Under the pieces are notes generated by a model. That model was not told the DNA's origin. It searched no databases and was given only the letters and a program-made list of their open reading frames with translations. A program made the translations under genes and the position numbers. From contig NZ_CP013254.1 of assembly GCF_001482365.1 (NCBI RefSeq), positions 2,480,001-2,544,000 of the forward strand: a stretch of DNA of 64,000 nucleotides, written 5' to 3'. The stretch is from Kocuria flava (lineage in GTDB: Bacteria; Actinomycetota; Actinomycetes; Actinomycetales; Micrococcaceae). Shown here piece after piece: positions 8,748 through 16,006 of this stretch. The first letter of the stretch is position 1, and the number at the start of each line of letters is the position of its first letter.

Positions 8748-10847
8748 TCAGAGCAGGTCGGTGACGTCGCAGCGCACCTGCACCGGGGGGTGCTTGCGCA
8801 GCGCGGAGGCCTTCGCGCGCGCCGCCCGCAGCCGGCGGGTGACCTCCGCGGCGGGCCCGTAGCCGAAGAACAGCAGCGCCCGGTGCGGGGCGTCCTCCCC
8901 CGGCGGGGCGTCCTCCAGCGGTGTGGGGCCCACCACGCGCACGGTGCCCGGCAGCTCGAGGTCGGCCAGGAACGCCGCGACCGCGGCCGCCGGGCCGGTC
9001 ACCGCCGCCGAGCGCACCGCCGGGGGCAGGCCCAGGGCGTGGCGCTCGGCCAGCTCCCGCTCGGCGTGCCCGGACGGGTCCCAGCGCACGAGCGCCCCGA
9101 CCACGCCCTCGTGCCCGGCGGTGACGACGACGACGCCGCCGTCGCGGGCCCGGCGCACCAGGGCCGCCGCGTTGTACCACCGGCGCAGCACCTGCTCCGC
9201 GGCGCGCAGCGCCGGGCGCATCAGCATCCGGTCCCCGTCCAGCAGCAGCGCGGCCGCGTAGCCGCCCTCGGCCACCGGCTCCGCCCCCGGGGTGGCGACC
9301 ACGAGGGCCGGGGCCGAGCCCACCGCCGCGCGCACGGTCTCGCCCGAGGAGGCGATCACGGGGACCCGGGGGAAGGCCCGGCCCAGCTCCTCCGCGGTGC
9401 GCAGCGCCCCGGCCGCGACCAGCCGCATCCGGGTCCCGCCGCAGGCCGTGCACGCCCACCGGTGGGCCGAGCGCCCGCACCACCCGCAGCGCGGGACCCC
9501 GCGGGCGGAGGGCACCCCGAGCGGGCCCTCGCAGGCGGTGCACCGGGCGGGCTCCCGGCAGCGCTCGCAGGCCAGGTGCGGGGCGTAGCCGGCGCGGGCG
9601 ACCTGCACGAGCACCGGGCCGTGCTCGAGGGCGGCCCGGGCGGCGCGGAAGGCGGCCTCGGGCAGCCGGGCCCGGGCCGCGAGCGGGTCGCGGGCGCTGT
9701 GCCAGGAGTCGGCGGTGGCCACGACCCGGGGCATGAAGGCGCGCAGCACGTCCCGTCGCGGGGCCACCCGCCGGGCCCAGCCGGTGGTCACGAGCCGCTG
9801 CGCCTCGGGGCTGACGGCGTGGCCGGCCAGCAGCGCGGCGCAGCCCGTGGCCCCGGCGCGCAGCAGCAGCACGTCGCGCACGTGCTGGTAGGGGGCCCGC
9901 TGCTCGACGAGGTTCTCGTCGCCGTCGTCCCAGCAGCACACCAGTCCCAGCTCGTCCACGGGCGCGTAGGCGGCCGAGCGGGTGCCCAGCACCACGCGCA
10001 CCTGCCCGGTGGCCGCGGCCAGGAACGCCCGGTAGCGGGGGGTGGGCCCGTCCTCGGCCTGCAGCCGCACGAGGTGCTCGGCGCCGATCTCGTCGGCCAC
10101 GGTGTGCTCGAGGCGGGCCAGGGCCTTCTGGTCCGGGACCACCGCCACCGCCCCGCGCCCGGCGCGCCAGGCCGCCCCGATCGCGGCGGCGAGCACGTCC
10201 GTCCAGTCGTGGGCGGGGTGGGCGGGCAGCACCTCGGCCACCGCGCGCGGGGAGCCGCCGGCGGCGAGCTGGGCCAGGAAGGCGGGCCCGCCCTCGTAGT
10301 CGGCCCACGCGGCGTCGTGGGAGGGGCCGGGGGCCTGCGGGGACAGCCCGGTGGAGCGCTCGGGGGCCTCGGCCAGGCGCTGCTCGACCTCCTTCTCCAC
10401 GCGCGCCACGCGGGGCGGCACGGCCAGGCGCACGACGTCGGCCGCGCTGCCGGCGCTGCGGGCCGCGACGTCCTCGGCGAGGCGGGCCACGGCCGGGGCC
10501 AGGACGGGCAGCGGGGACAGGACCCGGCGCAGCGGCTGCAGCCGCCCGCGCACCTGGGTCGCCGCGGTGCGCTCGAGCACGAAGCCGGTGAGCTCCTGGC
10601 CGCCGAAGCCGACCTTCACCCGGGCACCGGGCACCGCGGTCGCGGCCATCTCGGCGGGCACGGCGTAGTCGAAGGCCCGGTCCAGGTGCGGGACGTGGGT
10701 GTCCAGCAGCACCCGGGCCACGGGGTCGCGCTCGGCGGTGCGCGGGGCGCCCACGCCCTCGGCCCCGGGCCGGGCCGGCGGGAAGCCCGCGAGGAGGGAC
10801 AGCTGCCGCGGGGCCTCCGCGGCGGCCGGGTGCTCCTCGCCGGGCAC
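8748..10847 (-). CDS. priA: PriA-like primosomal protein N', helicase motifs lost
   Basis: A 699-residue protein. The N-terminus has the PriA DNA-binding domain (HVPHLDRAFDYAVP, VKVGFGGQELTGFVLE). In the middle are eight cysteines in four CxxC-like pairs (CERC, CTAC, CGWC, CTAC), the zinc-binding region. The usual Walker A GxGKT is absent (AVAVVPDQKA stands in its region) and the DEEH box is DDGDENLVE. This matches the known actinobacterial situation, where PriA lacks a working helicase. It probably helps reload the replicative helicase at collapsed forks without unwinding. GTG lies two bases after the metK stop, so it should be translated with metK. Confidence 0.88.
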   Translation of the reverse strand: MPGEEHPAAAEAPRQLSLLAGFPPARPGAEGVGAPRTAERDPVARVLLDTHVPHLDRAFDYAVPAEMAATAVPGARVKVGFGGQELTGFVLERTAATQVRGRLQPLRRVLSPLPVLAPAVARLAEDVAARSAGSAADVVRLAVPPRVARVEKEVEQRLAEAPERSTGLSPQAPGPSHDAAWADYEGGPAFLAQLAAGGSPRAVAEVLPAHPAHDWTDVLAAAIGAAWRAGRGAVAVVPDQKALARLEHTVADEIGAEHLVRLQAEDGPTPRYRAFLAAATGQVRVVLGTRSAAYAPVDELGLVCCWDDGDENLVEQRAPYQHVRDVLLLRAGATGCAALLAGHAVSPEAQRLVTTGWARRVAPRRDVLRAFMPRVVATADSWHSARDPLAARARLPEAAFRAARAALEHGPVLVQVARAGYAPHLACERCREPARCTACEGPLGVPSARGVPRCGWCGRSAHRWACTACGGTRMRLVAAGALRTAEELGRAFPRVPVIASSGETVRAAVGSAPALVVATPGAEPVAEGGYAAALLLDGDRMLMRPALRAAEQVLRRWYNAAALVRRARDGGVVVVTAGHEGVVGALVRWDPSGHAERELAERHALGLPPAVRSAAVTGPAAAVAAFLADLELPGTVRVVGPTPLEDAPPGEDAPHRALLFFGYGPAAEVTRRLRAARAKASALRKHPPVQVRCDVTDLL

Positions 10848-10849
10848 GC

Positions 10850-12055
10850 TCAGGCCCCGGCGGCCGACCGCAGCTCCTCCACGCGGTCGGTGCGCTCCCA
10901 GGTGAACCCCGCCTCGGCGCGGCCGAAGTGGCCGTGGGCGGCCGTGCGGGCGTAGATCGGGCGCTTGAGGTCGAGGTCCTCGATGATCGCCAGCGGCCGC
11001 AGGTCGAAGACCTCGCGCACGGCCCGCTCGATGCGCACCGGGTCCACGTGGGCGGTGCCGAAGGTCTCGACGTAGAGGCCCACGGGCGCGGCGCGCCCGA
11101 TGGCGTAGGCGACCTGGATCTCGGCGCGGTCGGCCAGGCCGGCGGCCACGACGTTCTTGGCCACCCAGCGCATCGCGTAGGCGGCGGAGCGGTCGACCTT
11201 GGAGGGGTCCTTGCCGGAGAAGGCGCCGCCGCCGTGGCGGGCCATCCCGCCGTAGGTGTCGACGATGATCTTGCGCCCGGTCAGCCCGGCGTCGCCCACG
11301 GGGCCCCCGCGCACGAAGTTGCCGGCGGGGTTGGTGATGATCTCGGTGGCCGACAGGTCCAGCCCGGTCTCGGCCAGGACGGGGTCGATCACGGAGGCGC
11401 GCAGGTCCGAGGCGAGCTGGCCCAGGTCGTAGCCCTCGGCGTGCTGGGCGGAGACGACCACGGTGTCCACGCTCACGGGCCGGTCGCCGTCGTAGCCGAG
11501 GGTGACCTGGGTCTTGCCGTCGGGGCGCAGCCCGGGCAGCACCGCGGTCTTGCGCACGCGGGTGAGCTGCTCGGAGAGGCGGTGGGCGATCCAGATGGGC
11601 GCGGGCATGTACGCCTGCGTCTCGTTGGAGGCGTAGCCGAACATGATGCCCTGGTCCCCTGCGCCCTGGGCGTCGCGGGGGTCGGCGGCGCGTCCCTCGC
11701 GCACCTCGAGGGACCTGAAGACGCCCTCGTAGATCTCCGGGGACTGCTCGCCCACGCTGATGGACACCCCGCAGAACTCGCCGTCGAAGCCGTGCACCGA
11801 GGAGTTGTAGCCGATGTCGAGCAGCGTCTTGCGCACCACGGAGGGGATCTCCACGTAGCCGCGGGTCTTGACCTCCCCGGCGACGTGCACCAGCCCGGTG
11901 GTCACCATCGTCTCGACGGCCACCGAGGACTCGGGGTCCTGGCGCAGCAGCTCGTCCAGGATGGAGTCGCTGATCTGGTCGCAGATCTTGTCGGGGTGGC
12001 CCTCCGTGACGGACTCGGAGGTGAACAGTCTCAGGTGCTGGGTCGTCTCGCTCAC
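10850..12055 (-). CDS. metK: S-adenosylmethionine synthase
   Basis: A 401-residue enzyme that makes S-adenosylmethionine from methionine and ATP. All signature segments are present: GHPDKICDQISD (19-30), GAGDQGIMFGY (131-141) and the phosphate-binding GGGAFSGKD (275-283). The start chosen is GTG at 12055, giving SETTQHLRLFTSESV as in relatives; another in-frame GTG lies 12 bases upstream. A TAGTGT box at 12064-12069 ends eight bases before the chosen GTG and no Shine-Dalgarno is evident, so the mRNA may be leaderless or have a leader of one or two bases. It sits between coaBC and priA. Confidence 0.97.
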   Translation of the reverse strand: MSETTQHLRLFTSESVTEGHPDKICDQISDSILDELLRQDPESSVAVETMVTTGLVHVAGEVKTRGYVEIPSVVRKTLLDIGYNSSVHGFDGEFCGVSISVGEQSPEIYEGVFRSLEVREGRAADPRDAQGAGDQGIMFGYASNETQAYMPAPIWIAHRLSEQLTRVRKTAVLPGLRPDGKTQVTLGYDGDRPVSVDTVVVSAQHAEGYDLGQLASDLRASVIDPVLAETGLDLSATEIITNPAGNFVRGGPVGDAGLTGRKIIVDTYGGMARHGGGAFSGKDPSKVDRSAAYAMRWVAKNVVAAGLADRAEIQVAYAIGRAAPVGLYVETFGTAHVDPVRIERAVREVFDLRPLAIIEDLDLKRPIYARTAAHGHFGRAEAGFTWERTDRVEELRSAAGA

Positions 12056-12063
12056 GGGAGTCC

Positions 12064-12069
12064 ACACTA
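12064..12069 (-). promoter_or_regulatory. metK -10 box
   Basis: TAGTGT followed by GG on the minus strand lies in the 65-base gap after coaBC. The predicted transcription start is within two bases of the metK GTG. Confidence 0.5.
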
Positions 12070-12120
12070 CCCGCCGCCCCGGACGGCACAGCGCCCGCGC
12101 GGGGCGGGCGCGGGGCCCGC

Positions 12121-13350
12121 TCAGCCGGCGGGGACGGCGGCGAGCTCCCGCGCGATGCGGTCCACGAGGCCGCGGGCGACCTCGTCCTTCGTGCCCTCGA
12201 GGACCTGCTCGTCGCCGCCGCGGGCGGAGAGCACGGTCAGGGCGGTGGTGTCCTGCCCGAAGACGAGGTCCTCCCCGACCTGGTTGACGGCGAGCAGGTC
12301 GCAGCCCTTGCGGGCGAGCTTCTGCCGGCCGAACTCCACGGGTGTGGTCCCCGCCTCCCCGGTCTCGGCGGCGAAGCCGACGACGAGCTGGCGGCGCCGG
12401 GCGGTGTTGCGCAGGTCCACGAGCTCCCGCAGGATGTCGGGGTTGCGCACGAGCTCCAGCACCGGGGCGGAGCCGTCCTCGGTCTTCTTCATCTTGGTCT
12501 CGGCGACCCGGGCCGGGCGGTAGTCGGCCACGGCCGCGGCCATGACCACGACGTCGGCGCGGGCGGCGGCGCGCACGCAGGCGCGCCGCAGCTGCTCGGC
12601 GCTGCCGGCGTGGACGAGCTCGACCCCGGCGGGCGGGGCGACCTCGAGGTGGGCGGCGGCCAGCACGACCTCCGCCCCGGCGTCGCGGGCGGCGGCGGCG
12701 ACCGCCACGCCCTGGCGCCCGGAGGAGCGGTTGCCCAGGAAGCGCACCGGGTCCAGCGGCTCGCGGGTGCCCCCGGCGCTGACGAGCACCCGCAGCCCGG
12801 CCAGGGGGCCCTCCCCACCGCCGGCCCGGGCGGCCAGGCGCAGGGCGGCGTCGTGGATCACCTCGGGCTCGGGCAGCCGGCCCGGGCCCGAGTCGGGGCC
12901 GGTGAGCCGGCCCACGGCGGGCTCGAGCACGGTGTGCCCGTGGGCGCGCAGGGCCGCCACGTTGGCCTGGACGGCCGGGTTGAGCCACATCTCGGTGTGC
13001 ATCGCCGGGGCGAACAGCACCGGCGCGCGGGTGGCCAGCAGCGTGGTGGTCAGCAGGTCGTCGGCGTGGCCGTGGGCGGCGCGCGCGAGCAGGTCGGCGG
13101 TGGCGGGGGCGACGACGACGAGGTCCGCGGTCTGGCCCTGGTGGACGTGGTTGACCTCGTCCACGCGGTCGAAGACGTCGGTGCTCACCGGCACCCCGGA
13201 CAGCGCCTCCCACGTCGGGGCGCCGACGAAGCGCAGCGCGGCGGCGGTGGGCACCGGCACGACCTCGTGGCCGGCCTCCGTGAACAGCCGCAGCAGCAGC
13301 GCGGCCTTGTAGGCGGCGATGCCCCCGCCGACGCCGAGGACGACCTTCAC
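12121..13350 (-). CDS. coaBC: Bifunctional CoaBC (phosphopantothenoylcysteine synthase/decarboxylase)
   Basis: A 409-residue fusion for two steps of coenzyme A synthesis. The N-terminal CoaC flavoprotein begins KVVLGVGGGIAAYKAA, has the active-site His in NHVHQ and the PAMHTEMW segment. The C-terminal CoaB half has LVSAGGTREPLDPVRFLGNRSSG, VMAAAVADYRP (Asn210 loop equivalent) and the catalytic Lys region KMKKTED. The CoaC clamp that reads ACGDVGPGRM in E. coli is LTGPDSGPGRL here, with no cysteine. The GTG at 13350 is chosen because the CoaC fold starts immediately; the frame is open 31 codons further up. It follows rpoZ by 28 bases. Confidence 0.95.
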   Translation of the reverse strand: MKVVLGVGGGIAAYKAALLLRLFTEAGHEVVPVPTAAALRFVGAPTWEALSGVPVSTDVFDRVDEVNHVHQGQTADLVVVAPATADLLARAAHGHADDLLTTTLLATRAPVLFAPAMHTEMWLNPAVQANVAALRAHGHTVLEPAVGRLTGPDSGPGRLPEPEVIHDAALRLAARAGGGEGPLAGLRVLVSAGGTREPLDPVRFLGNRSSGRQGVAVAAAARDAGAEVVLAAAHLEVAPPAGVELVHAGSAEQLRRACVRAAARADVVVMAAAVADYRPARVAETKMKKTEDGSAPVLELVRNPDILRELVDLRNTARRRQLVVGFAAETGEAGTTPVEFGRQKLARKGCDLLAVNQVGEDLVFGQDTTALTVLSARGGDEQVLEGTKDEVARGLVDRIARELAAVPAG

Positions 13351-13378
13351 GCCGTGCGCCCCGCCCGGGACCGGGGGC

Positions 13379-13906
13379 TCACTGGTCCTGGAGGTCCCCG
13401 GGCTCCCGGCCCGGCTCCTGCGGGGCGGCGTCGGCGGCGTCACCGGCGCCGTCGGCGGGGTTCTCCGTGCCGTCGCCGGGCAGGTCGCCCAGCGGCTCGG
13501 GGGCGCCCGCGGAGAAGTCCACGCTCGCGCCGTCGGAGAACGCGGCTCCTGCGGAGAAGTCCTCGTCCTCGGTGCGGGCGAAGAAGTCCGCGCCGAAGAC
13601 GTCGGCGGCGACGTCCTGCTCGCTCACGAGCTGGCCGTTCTCGGCGAAGCCGGCGTGCTCGACCGGGCGGGCGTCGATCAGGCCCTCGTCGATCTCGCGG
13701 AAGGCGATGGACAGCGGCTTCTCGTTGAGCTGGGTGTCCACCAGCGGGCCGACGTACTCGAAGAGCCCCTCGTGCAGCTGGGAGTAGTAGGCATTGATCT
13801 GCCGGGCCCGGCGGGCGCCGAAGATCACGAGTCCGTACTTGGAGTCGGACTTCTTCAGCAGGGCGTCGATCGGCGGGTTGATGATGCCTTCGGTGTGGGA
13901 TGACAA
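13379..13906 (-). CDS. rpoZ: RNA polymerase omega subunit with acidic C-terminal tail
   Basis: A 175-residue protein. Residues 1-105 are typical omega (GIINPPIDALLKKSDSKYGL, ARRARQINAYYSQL, EKPLSIAFREI), which helps assemble the beta' subunit. The rest (about 110-175) is a low-complexity acidic tail rich in Asp, Glu, Ala, Gly and Phe-containing DFSAG repeats, making this omega longer than usual. The start is TTG at 13906, preceded by GGAG seven bases away. It lies between gmk and coaBC, a common actinobacterial arrangement. The tail's role is unknown. Confidence 0.95.
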   Translation of the reverse strand: MSSHTEGIINPPIDALLKKSDSKYGLVIFGARRARQINAYYSQLHEGLFEYVGPLVDTQLNEKPLSIAFREIDEGLIDARPVEHAGFAENGQLVSEQDVAADVFGADFFARTEDEDFSAGAAFSDGASVDFSAGAPEPLGDLPGDGTENPADGAGDAADAAPQEPGREPGDLQDQ

Positions 13907-13934
13907 GCGTTCGCTCCAGACGGGTGGACGGGGT

Positions 13935-14528
13935 TCAGGATGCGTGCTCGGGGTGGCCCCCCATGAGCTGCACCAGTTCGGCGGCGGCGCGCTCGACCCG
14001 GTCGTTGACGACGGTGTGGTCGAACTCGGGCTCGGCCGCGAGCTCCAGTTTAGCGGTTTCCAGCCGGCGCCGCTGTTCCTCGGGGGTCTCGGTGCCCCGG
14101 CCCACGAGCCGGGCGACCATCTCGTCCCAGCTGGGCGGGGCCAGGAAGACGAAGGTGGCCTCCGGCATGGTCTCGCGGATCTGCCGGGCCCCCTGCAGGT
14201 CGATCTCCAGCAGGACGCTGCGCCCGGCGTCCAGCGCGCGCTCCACGGTGGGCCGCAGCGTGCCGTAGCGGTGGGAGTTGTGCACCACCGCCCACTCCAG
14301 CATCCGCCCCTCGCGCACCATCTCGTCGAACTGCTCGTCGGTGACGAAGTAGTAGTGCACGCCCTCGACCTCCCCGGGGCGGGGGGCGCGGGTGGTCGCG
14401 GAGACCGACAGCCACACCTGCGGGTAGTGGTCGCGCACGTAGGTCGACACGGTGCCCTTGCCGACCGCCGTGGGGCCGGCGAGCACGGTGACGGACGGGC
14501 GCGCGGGGCGGGGCGCGGCAGGGCTCAC
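13935..14528 (-). CDS. gmk: Guanylate kinase
   Basis: A 197-residue kinase converting GMP to GDP. The P-loop is GPTAVGKGT near residues 18-26, followed by SATTRAPRPGEVEGVHYYFV (GMP binding) and LEIDLQGARQI. The frame is open 27 codons upstream, but GTG at 14528 has GGAGGAG at ideal distance and begins just before the fold. A TAGATT -10 box lies 33 bases upstream. rpoZ follows after 28 bases. Confidence 0.96.
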   Translation of the reverse strand: MSPAAPRPARPSVTVLAGPTAVGKGTVSTYVRDHYPQVWLSVSATTRAPRPGEVEGVHYYFVTDEQFDEMVREGRMLEWAVVHNSHRYGTLRPTVERALDAGRSVLLEIDLQGARQIRETMPEATFVFLAPPSWDEMVARLVGRGTETPEEQRRRLETAKLELAAEPEFDHTVVNDRVERAAAELVQLMGGHPEHAS

Positions 14529-14560
14529 GGATTCTCCTCCTGGACGTGGGGTTCCCCCCA

Positions 14561-14566
14561 AATCTA
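14561..14566 (-). promoter_or_regulatory. gmk-rpoZ-coaBC -10 box
   Basis: TAGATT on the minus strand, with predicted start of transcription near 14554 and a 26-base leader holding the gmk ribosome binding site. Confidence 0.5.
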
Positions 14567-14645
14567 GCCCACGCCGGGGCCGCCCCGTCCGGCACGGGCC
14601 CGCCGCCACCCCCGCCGGGCCCCGAGGAGGGGCGGGCGGGGGCGC

Positions 14646-14960
14646 TCAGCGGTCGAAGTGCTCCACGAGCGCCCGGCGCTGGTGAACGCCCAGCCCCCGC
14701 AGGCGCCGGGTGCGCGCGATGCCGATCTCGTCCATGATCGCCGCCGAGCGGACCTGCCCGATCCCGGGCACGGACTCCAGCAGGTCCGAGACCTTCAGCC
14801 GGCTCACGGCCTCGTCCCGGTCCGCCCGCTCCAGGATCTGCGCCACCGTGAGCGTGCGCTCGCGCAGGCCCTTCTTGACCTCCGCGCGCACGGTGCGCGC
14901 CCTCGTGGCCTTCTCGCGCGCGGCGGCCCGCTCCTCGTCGGTCAACGGACGCAGTGCCAT
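14646..14960 (-). CDS. mihF: Integration host factor, actinobacterial type (mIHF)
   Basis: A 104-residue nucleoid protein. The N-terminus is a charged helix (EERAAAREKATRARTVRAEV) and the C-terminus holds the S13-like helix-two-turn-helix DNA-binding domain: DLLESVPGIGQVRSAAIMDE then RRLRGLGVHQRRALVEHF. Mycobacterial and Streptomyces homologues bend DNA, compact the nucleoid and influence many genes. The ATG at 14960 is chosen for its GAGGAGGAA site; an upstream in-frame ATG adds 22 residues with no resemblance to the family. It sits just upstream of gmk, as in Streptomyces and mycobacteria. Confidence 0.94.
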   Translation of the reverse strand: MALRPLTDEERAAAREKATRARTVRAEVKKGLRERTLTVAQILERADRDEAVSRLKVSDLLESVPGIGQVRSAAIMDEIGIARTRRLRGLGVHQRRALVEHFDR

Positions 14961-15029
14961 GTGGTTCCTCCTCGTCGGCACGGACGGCAGCCCCGTCCCG
15001 TCGGAGGACGGACCGCCCGTTTGCAATCG

Positions 15030-15035
15030 AAACTA
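15030..15035 (-). promoter_or_regulatory. mihF -10 box
   Basis: TAGTTT on the minus strand lies in a patch with more A and T than the surroundings (about 15020-15060). Predicted transcription start is near 15023, giving a leader of about 60 bases. Confidence 0.45.
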
Positions 15036-15103
15036 CATGAGGAACGATGCATTTGGAACCATCCGAACCGCGTCGTGACCTGCGGTGCCGTCCGCCGGCG
15101 GGC

Positions 15104-16006
15104 TCAGCCGAGGGTCTCCGCGAGCTCCCCGGCCGAGCGCCGCACGGCCTCGCGCAGCGCCGGCACGGACGGGCCCTCGCGCAGGATGGCCCGGCTGGAG
15201 GTCGCCAGCACCTGCCCGCGGGCGCCGCCGAAGACGGCCGGCAGGTCCTGGGCGCGGGCGCCCTGCGCCCCGTAGCCGGGCGCCAGCAGGGGCCCGCGCA
15301 CGGCGCGCAGGTCCAGGCCCAGCTCCTCGAGCGCGGGACCGACGGTGGCCCCGACGACCAGCCCGCACGGGCCCAGCCCCGCGCGACCGGCCGGGCCCCC
15401 GGACGGGCCGGCGGCGTCCTCCGACAGGCGGGCGGCGTTCTCGGCGGCGGCCGCCTCGACCACCCCCCGGGCGACCGAGCCGGGGGCGCCCGCGTGCTGG
15501 ACGGCCCGGCCCTCCGGGTTGGAGGTCAGGGCCAGCACGAACGTCCCGCGCCCGGTGCGCGCGGCCAGCTCGAGGGCCGGGCGCAGCGAGCCGAAGCCCA
15601 GGTAGGGGCTCAGCGTCACGGCGTCGGCCGCGAGGGGGGAGCCCTCCCCCAGCCAGGCGGCCGCGTAGGCCTCCATGGTGGAGCCGATGTCCCCGCGCTT
15701 GGCGTCGGCCACGGTCAGCAGCCCGGCGGAGCGGGCCTGCGCCAGCAGCTCCTCGAGGGCGGCGATCCCGGCGGAGCCGTGGGCCTCGTAGAGGGCCACC
15801 TGCGGCTTGAGGGCCGCGGCGTGGCCGGCGGCCGCCTCGAGCACCGCGGCGCCGAAGCGGCGCAGCCCCTCGGCGTCGCGCGGCAGGCCCCACGCCTCGA
15901 GCAGGCCAGGGTGCGGGTCCACGCCCACGCACAGCGGGCCGTGGGCGTCCATGGCCGCCCCGAGCCGCGCGCCGAAGGACGCGCGGGCGGGGGCGGGCTC
16001 AGGCAC
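15104..16006 (-). CDS. pyrF: Orotidine 5'-phosphate decarboxylase, class 2
   Basis: A 300-residue enzyme catalysing the last step of UMP synthesis, OMP to UMP plus CO2. The catalytic lysine is Lys103 in VADAKRGDIGST, and CVGVDPHPGLL near residue 26 and APGYGAQGA near the C-terminus mark the class 2 (PyrF-2) subfamily found in Actinobacteria. The GTG start lies inside carB, overlapping its end by eight bases, so it is the last cistron of the pyr operon. Confidence 0.96.
   Translation of the reverse strand: MPEPAPARASFGARLGAAMDAHGPLCVGVDPHPGLLEAWGLPRDAEGLRRFGAAVLEAAAGHAAALKPQVALYEAHGSAGIAALEELLAQARSAGLLTVADAKRGDIGSTMEAYAAAWLGEGSPLAADAVTLSPYLGFGSLRPALELAARTGRGTFVLALTSNPEGRAVQHAGAPGSVARGVVEAAAAENAARLSEDAAGPSGGPAGRAGLGPCGLVVGATVGPALEELGLDLRAVRGPLLAPGYGAQGARAQDLPAVFGGARGQVLATSSRAILREGPSVPALREAVRRSAGELAETLG

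Noticed and set aside
14646..14960. Integration host factor as a sign of a mobile element
   Set aside because: mIHF is a core actinobacterial nucleoid protein in its usual place next to gmk; no integrase or attachment site is nearby.
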